Positions 60,193 through 64,000 of a stretch of 64,000 nt of DNA are shown here, in pieces. Where the stretch lies: positions 1 to 64,000 of the forward strand of contig NZ_RBLC01000007.1 in the NCBI RefSeq assembly GCF_003634455.1, written 5' to 3'. The notes under the pieces were generated by a model, which searched no databases, had not been told where the DNA came from, and was given only the letters and a program-made list of their open reading frames with translations. The DNA comes from Flavobacterium endophyticum (GTDB lineage: Bacteria > Bacteroidota > Bacteroidia > Flavobacteriales > Flavobacteriaceae). Position 1 is the stretch's first letter, and each line of letters begins with the position of its first letter. Position numbers and translations under genes: made by a program.

Positions 60193-61041
60193 ATGAAACG
60201 CATTCTTTTTCCAACAGATTTTTCAGAAATAGCTGATAATGCTTTTCTCTACGCGCTGAAAATGGCGGATTCGCTTGAAGCAGAGATAATGTTGCTTCAT
60301 ACTTTTGATATGCCAATTATCGATGGGGCTGAAATTCCGATTAATTTTAAGGAAATGTATGATTCGCTTGAGCTTCAGCAGATGGCTCATTTTCAAGATT
60401 ATATTCCGAAACTTCAGAGAATAGCCGATGCTCATGGAATGGGACATATTAAAATAACACACTTACTCAAATCGGGCGATTTAACTTTTGCGATGCAAGA
60501 TGCGGTGGGAGAACATAATATAAGCTTAGTGGTTATGGGAACAAGCGGCGTTTCGAATTGGTTTGACTCGCTTTTTGGTTCTCAGACGGGCGAAGCTATA
60601 ACCTCACTTACAGTTCCCGTACTGAGTATTCCGATAGAAGCGAGATACAAGAAAATAAAAACAATCGCTTTTACTAATCTTTATAGAGAAAAAGATTTTG
60701 AGGCTTTGGAACGCTTAGTCGAAATTGCAGTAAAATTTAATGCCTCTATTAAAAGCTTATATGTCAAGAAATCATCTTCTACTATTTCAGATGAAGAGAT
60801 TAAAATATGGGAAGGTCGCTGCAGTGCTTGGCCAGTCCAGTTTTTTGTCGTTCCTCATGACGACGTAAAAGAAACTATCCAAGATTTTATAAATAATCAG
60901 CATATCGATATGCTGACCATGCTGACGGAAAGAAGAGGTTTTTGGGAAGACTTCTTTAGTTCAAGTCTGACAAAAAAAATGTCCTATAAGATCGATATTC
61001 CAATGTTGGCACTACACGAAAGAAGTAGTACTAATGCATAA
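60193..61041 (+). CDS. Universal stress protein (tandem-domain)
   Basis: A 282-residue protein of two UspA-like domains. The first starts MKRILFPTDFSEIADNAFLYAL and ends with the nucleotide-binding loop VVMGTSGVSNWFDSLFGSQTG with GEAITSLTVPVL, a G-2x-G-9x-G(S/T)-like pattern. The second (about 150-280) is degenerate, with DMLTMLTERRGFWEDFFSSSLTKKM. Cytoplasmic, probably ATP-binding in its first half; role in stress tolerance by family. It precedes the SSADH-like gene by 11 bases, likely one operon. Confidence 0.9.
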   Translation: MKRILFPTDFSEIADNAFLYALKMADSLEAEIMLLHTFDMPIIDGAEIPINFKEMYDSLELQQMAHFQDYIPKLQRIADAHGMGHIKITHLLKSGDLTFAMQDAVGEHNISLVVMGTSGVSNWFDSLFGSQTGEAITSLTVPVLSIPIEARYKKIKTIAFTNLYREKDFEALERLVEIAVKFNASIKSLYVKKSSSTISDEEIKIWEGRCSAWPVQFFVVPHDDVKETIQDFINNQHIDMLTMLTERRGFWEDFFSSSLTKKMSYKIDIPMLALHERSSTNA

Positions 61042-61052
61042 ATAATTAAAAA

Positions 61053-62423
61053 ATGGCAATCCAAACAATCAATCCCTATAACAATAAAGAAGTCAAATCT
61101 TTTGAAGAATTTTCGGCAGAAACTGTTGAGCAAAAAATAGCGCAAGCTGATCAAACGTATCAAGTTTGGAAATCGGTTCCAGTAAAAGAACGCTCCAAGC
61201 TTTTGATGAATGTGGCGTCGATATTACGCAAAAGAAAAGAAGAACTGGCAAAACTGATAACGCTCGAAATGGGAAAACTAATTGCCCAAAGCGAAGCTGA
61301 AATTGACATGTGCGCTTCAGTATATGAATATTATGCCCAAAATGCCGCTACTTTTTTAGAAGACAAACCTATTGAGGTAAAAGATGGAAAGGCATTCGTT
61401 CGATACACTCCGATAGGAATCATTCTTGCGGTCGAGCCATGGAACTATCCTTTTAATCAAGTAGCAAGGGTCGCTGCGCCGAATATTATGGCTGGAAACG
61501 TAATCATGGTGAAACATGCTTCCAACGTTCCGCAATGTGCTCAAGCCATAGAAGAAATATTTAGGCAAGCCGGTGCTAAGGAAGGAATCTATACTAATTT
61601 ATTTCTTTCGAACCCGAAAATCGCTAAAATTGCGGAAGATCCGAGAATAGTCGGTATGTCTTTGACGGGAAGCGAAAAGGCGGGTTCTAGTTTGGCTGAA
61701 GCCGCTGGAAAAAACTTAAAGAAATCGGTTTTGGAATTAGGAGGTAGCGATCCCTTCATCGTTTTAGAAGACGCTGATTTGGATAAGGCCGTACAAAATG
61801 CCGTCAAGGGAAGATTCGGCAATATGGGGCAAGCCTGTACCTCGTCAAAAAGAATTATTGTGGTAGAAGAAATAGCTGATAAATTTCTGGAAAAGTTTAA
61901 GGAAAAGCTCACAGGATTGAAAATAGGCGATCCTATGGAAAGAGATACTCAAGTTGGACCTTTGAGCAGTGAGGAAGCTGCCAAGAAGATTGAAGAGCAG
62001 GTAAATGAAACCATAAAAGCAGGAGCGAAGGTCGTATTGGGAGGGAAGCGAATTGCTAGAGAAGGAGCTTTTTTTGAACCTACAATTTTAACCGATATCA
62101 AGCCCGGAATGGTAGCGTATCATGAAGAAATTTTTGGACCTGTAGCTTCATTTTATAAAGTAAAGGACGAAAAAGAAGCAATTGCGTTGGCCAATGATTC
62201 TACTTTTGGATTAGGCGGTTCTGTCTTTAGCCAAAATATTGACAGGGCAATCGAAGTTGCCAGCCAGATTGAAACGGGAATGATTTTTATCAACGAACAT
62301 GCAGCATCTCGTCCGGATTTGCCTTTTGGCGGAACCAAACGTTCTGGGTATGGCAGGGAGTTGTCAGAATTAGGAATTGAAGAGTTCGTTAATAAAAAGC
62401 TTATCCGCATTAGTGACAGATAA
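61053..62423 (+). CDS. NAD(P)-dependent succinate-semialdehyde dehydrogenase
   Basis: A 456-residue aldehyde dehydrogenase with all key motifs: general base Glu228 in VLELGGSDPF, catalytic Cys262 in NMGQACTSSKR (34 residues later, as in the family), GIILAVEPWNYPFNQ, SLTGSEKAGSSLAE and the C-terminal LPFGGTKRSGYGRELSELG. Length and the short form fit the succinate-semialdehyde dehydrogenase group (GabD/Sad), converting succinate semialdehyde to succinate in the GABA shunt. No gabT nearby, so the physiological aldehyde is uncertain. In operon with the universal stress protein; a terminator follows. Confidence 0.88.
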   Translation: MAIQTINPYNNKEVKSFEEFSAETVEQKIAQADQTYQVWKSVPVKERSKLLMNVASILRKRKEELAKLITLEMGKLIAQSEAEIDMCASVYEYYAQNAATFLEDKPIEVKDGKAFVRYTPIGIILAVEPWNYPFNQVARVAAPNIMAGNVIMVKHASNVPQCAQAIEEIFRQAGAKEGIYTNLFLSNPKIAKIAEDPRIVGMSLTGSEKAGSSLAEAAGKNLKKSVLELGGSDPFIVLEDADLDKAVQNAVKGRFGNMGQACTSSKRIIVVEEIADKFLEKFKEKLTGLKIGDPMERDTQVGPLSSEEAAKKIEEQVNETIKAGAKVVLGGKRIAREGAFFEPTILTDIKPGMVAYHEEIFGPVASFYKVKDEKEAIALANDSTFGLGGSVFSQNIDRAIEVASQIETGMIFINEHAASRPDLPFGGTKRSGYGRELSELGIEEFVNKKLIRISDR

Positions 62424-62448
62424 TTTTTAGCTTGCTTATAAATAAAAA

Positions 62449-62480
62449 ACCGTAGCTCAAAGAGACTACGGTATTTTTTT
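62449..62480 (+). terminator. Terminator of the usp/SSADH operon
   Basis: A 7-bp stem ACCGTAG (62449-62455) with CTACGGT (62466-62472), 10-base loop, followed by ATTTTTTT. Could also serve the leftward lipoprotein gene. Confidence 0.7.
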
Positions 62481-62502
62481 GGTATAAAGGGTTGGTTGTA
62501 GC

Positions 62503-63042
62503 TTATTCTGTACTGCTCAAGTCAGTAAATAATCCGTTGTATTTTCCTGTGAAAGTCTGGCCATCGGCTCTTGTAAAAGAGAATGTAAGGTCAACTTTAG
62601 TTTCTGTAACAGAATTGATGGTAACCGTTTTCTCAGTTGCTGTCAGCCCAGGGTCTGAACTTTTTAGCAAGAAAGTACCGTTTGTATACGTGAAATCTTC
62701 ATCTTCTGCATTTTGTACAAAAGCCCCGCCCGTTTCGATAGAATAGTTAGGAATATCGATTAAAGTTCCCGGTTCCAAATCAATACCATTAAAATCAAAA
62801 TAGACTTTAGAGATATTCGATACGGCAGTAGAATCGCTTAGGTTTACATTTGAAAGTACTATAGAAATGGTACTCGGATTTTCATCTACAATATTGTCAT
62901 CCGTAACAAAAGCATTGTTTAAAACATGAAAAGCTCCGTTAAAAGTAAATCCGTTTTCACCTAAAGTTCTTCCGTCGTCATCTGAACAAGACAGAAAAAG
63001 AAAAACCGCTAAAAAAGGAAGTACTTTGATGATATTGCGCAT
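62503..63042 (-). CDS. Lipoprotein downstream of dnaN, unknown function
   Basis: A 179-residue lipoprotein: FLAVFLFLSC is a lipobox, followed by SDDDG, the acidic pattern seen in surface-exported Flavobacteriia lipoproteins. The mature part is beta-rich (TISIVLSNVNLSDS, KVYFDFNGIDLEPGTLIDIPNYS, KVDLTFSFTRADGQTFTGKYNG) and looks like a single sandwich or barrel domain. Lies 10 bases after the dnaN stop on the same strand and is probably read through from it. I know no functional link. Confidence 0.75.
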   Translation of the reverse strand: MRNIIKVLPFLAVFLFLSCSDDDGRTLGENGFTFNGAFHVLNNAFVTDDNIVDENPSTISIVLSNVNLSDSTAVSNISKVYFDFNGIDLEPGTLIDIPNYSIETGGAFVQNAEDEDFTYTNGTFLLKSSDPGLTATEKTVTINSVTETKVDLTFSFTRADGQTFTGKYNGLFTDLSSTE

Positions 63043-63052
63043 AAAAAAGATT

Positions 63053-64000
63053 TTAGTTGTTCAGCATTACCGGCATTACAAGCATCGTTACTGTTTCGCC
63101 TTCTTCTAGTCCGTCAACAGGAGTAAGGATACCTGCTCTGTTAGGAAGCGACATTTCCAGCATGATTTCGTCTGATTGCAAGTTTGTCAGCATTTCAGTC
63201 AAGAAACGTGAATTGAAACCGATTTGCATATCGTCACCTTGATAATCACAAGTCAAACGCTCTTCTGCTTTGTTTGAATAATCGATATCTTCGGCAGAAA
63301 TATTCAATTCTGCTCCAGCAATTTTCAAACGAATTTGGTGCGTAGTTTTATTTGAGAAAATCGCAACACGACGAACCGAGCTCAAGAATTGAGAACGATC
63401 GATCATCAATTTGTTTGGATTTTCTTTTGGGATAACCGCTTCATAATTTGGATATTTTCCGTCAATCAATCGGCAAGTCAATACGTAATTGTCAAAAGAG
63501 AAAGTAGCATTTGAATCGTTGTATTCGATTTTTACTTCTGCTTCAGAAGTTCCAAGAATACTTTTTAAGATATTCAATGGTTTCTTCGGCATGATAAAAT
63601 CAGCCACTTGTGATGCTTTTACGTCAGTTCGCGCATATTTTACCAATTTGTGAGCATCGGTTGCCACAAAAGTCAATCCTTCTGGAGAGAACTGGAAAAA
63701 TACGCCAGACATTACTGGACGTAAGTCATCGTTTCCAGCAGCAAAAATGGTCTTGCTTACAGCAGTTGCCAAAACGCCAGCAGGCACGATAGTAGAAGAC
63801 GGATCATCAAGGTTTACAGATTTCGGGAATTCTTCGCCTGGAGCATATGCCAAGGCATATTTACCAGAATTAGAACTGATTTCAATCGTGCTGTTTTCTT
63901 CCACCGTAAAAGTAAGCGGCTGCTCTGGAAAAGTTTTCAAGATTTCCAAAAGCAATTTTGCTGGAACAGCAACGCTTCCGGTACTCGTAGAATCGATTTC
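63053..64000 (-). CDS. dnaN: DNA polymerase III sliding clamp, C-terminal 315 residues (cut by right edge)
   Basis: The frame is open to base 64000, so the gene's start lies beyond the window. About 315 of the usual 370 residues are present, enough for most of domain I plus domains II and III. Landmarks are FTVEENSTIEISSNSGKYALAY, GVFFQFSPEGLTFVATDAHKL, FDNYVLTCRLIDGKYPNYE, EDIDYSNKAEERLTCDYQGD and a C-terminal TMLVMPVMLN, which matches the VMPMRL-type clamp end. The ATG at 63955 is internal, not the true start. Acts as the ring-shaped processivity clamp at the replication fork. Confidence 0.95.
   Translation of the reverse strand, partial: EIDSTSTGSVAVPAKLLLEILKTFPEQPLTFTVEENSTIEISSNSGKYALAYAPGEEFPKSVNLDDPSSTIVPAGVLATAVSKTIFAAGNDDLRPVMSGVFFQFSPEGLTFVATDAHKLVKYARTDVKASQVADFIMPKKPLNILKSILGTSEAEVKIEYNDSNATFSFDNYVLTCRLIDGKYPNYEAVIPKENPNKLMIDRSQFLSSVRRVAIFSNKTTHQIRLKIAGAELNISAEDIDYSNKAEERLTCDYQGDDMQIGFNSRFLTEMLTNLQSDEIMLEMSLPNRAGILTPVDGLEEGETVTMLVMPVMLNN

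Noticed and set aside
63053..63955. Complete dnaN starting at 63955
   Set aside because: The frame continues to the window edge and the residues before that Met (VPAKLL) belong to domain I, so the gene is truncated by the window.

Overview
The window reads as chromosomal DNA of a Flavobacterium-like member of the Bacteroidota. The support is a type IX secretion C-terminal tail on a secreted nuclease, many lipoproteins of the CSDDD kind, DUF4270/DUF4907/DUF3857/DUF6268 families, a LytS/LytTR pair, low G+C, and repeated -7 promoter boxes of the Bacteroidota form TAnnTTTG (several with a TTG or TTTG 17-20 bases upstream). I see no prophage, insertion sequence, CRISPR array or plasmid genes. One tRNA (tRNA-Tyr, GTA) is present.

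Layout. 1-1767: two secreted surface proteins, the first cut by the left edge. 2014-4813: AraC-type regulator, small cytochrome c, DUF1772 membrane protein and an AlkC-type alkylation-repair glycosylase in one leftward operon. 5065-13389: central metabolism and envelope genes (GapN-like dehydrogenase, cytochrome bd oxidase cydAB, class V aminotransferase, lipid A-type acyltransferase, rhomboid protease, SIMPL-domain protein). 13546-17237: tRNA-Tyr, a TlpA-like thioredoxin lipoprotein, and a sulfur operon (persulfide dioxygenase-rhodanese plus TauE exporter). 17427-25885: secreted endonuclease I, a CHASE/PAS kinase with a receiver-only partner, a HipA-like kinase/DUF3037 pair, DoxX and DinB proteins, and a three-gene cassette of small proteins ending in a YchJ homologue. 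26055-32894: lipoprotein, TPR sensor kinase with a LuxR-type regulator, MFS exporter, HxlR regulator, patatin-like hydrolase.

32898-39799 holds a divergent envelope module: DUF6268 barrel, Kelch lipoprotein, DUF4907 lipoprotein, LytS kinase and LytTR regulator on one side, DUF4270 lipoprotein and an outer-membrane barrel on the other. 39801-42176 has a RhtA-type exporter, a noncoding array of 62-bp repeats and a secreted serine hydrolase. 42232-49371 is a three-gene operon: a giant TPR/MORN-like repeat protein, a DUF3857 transglutaminase with an intact Cys-His-Asp triad, and a DUF3857 paralogue that has lost all three residues. 49561-55840 is a tripartite RND efflux operon with a small secreted protein upstream. 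56650-64000 carries an orphan PAS kinase, mnmE, a universal stress protein with a succinate-semialdehyde dehydrogenase, a lipoprotein, and dnaN cut by the right edge.

The best candidates for an undescribed system are the MORN/transglutaminase/pseudo-transglutaminase operon and the Kelch/DUF4907/DUF6268/DUF4270 module with its own LytS-LytTR pair. Both are inferred from gene content and layout; no function is proven here. All calls come from reading sequence and translations by eye, without database searches.
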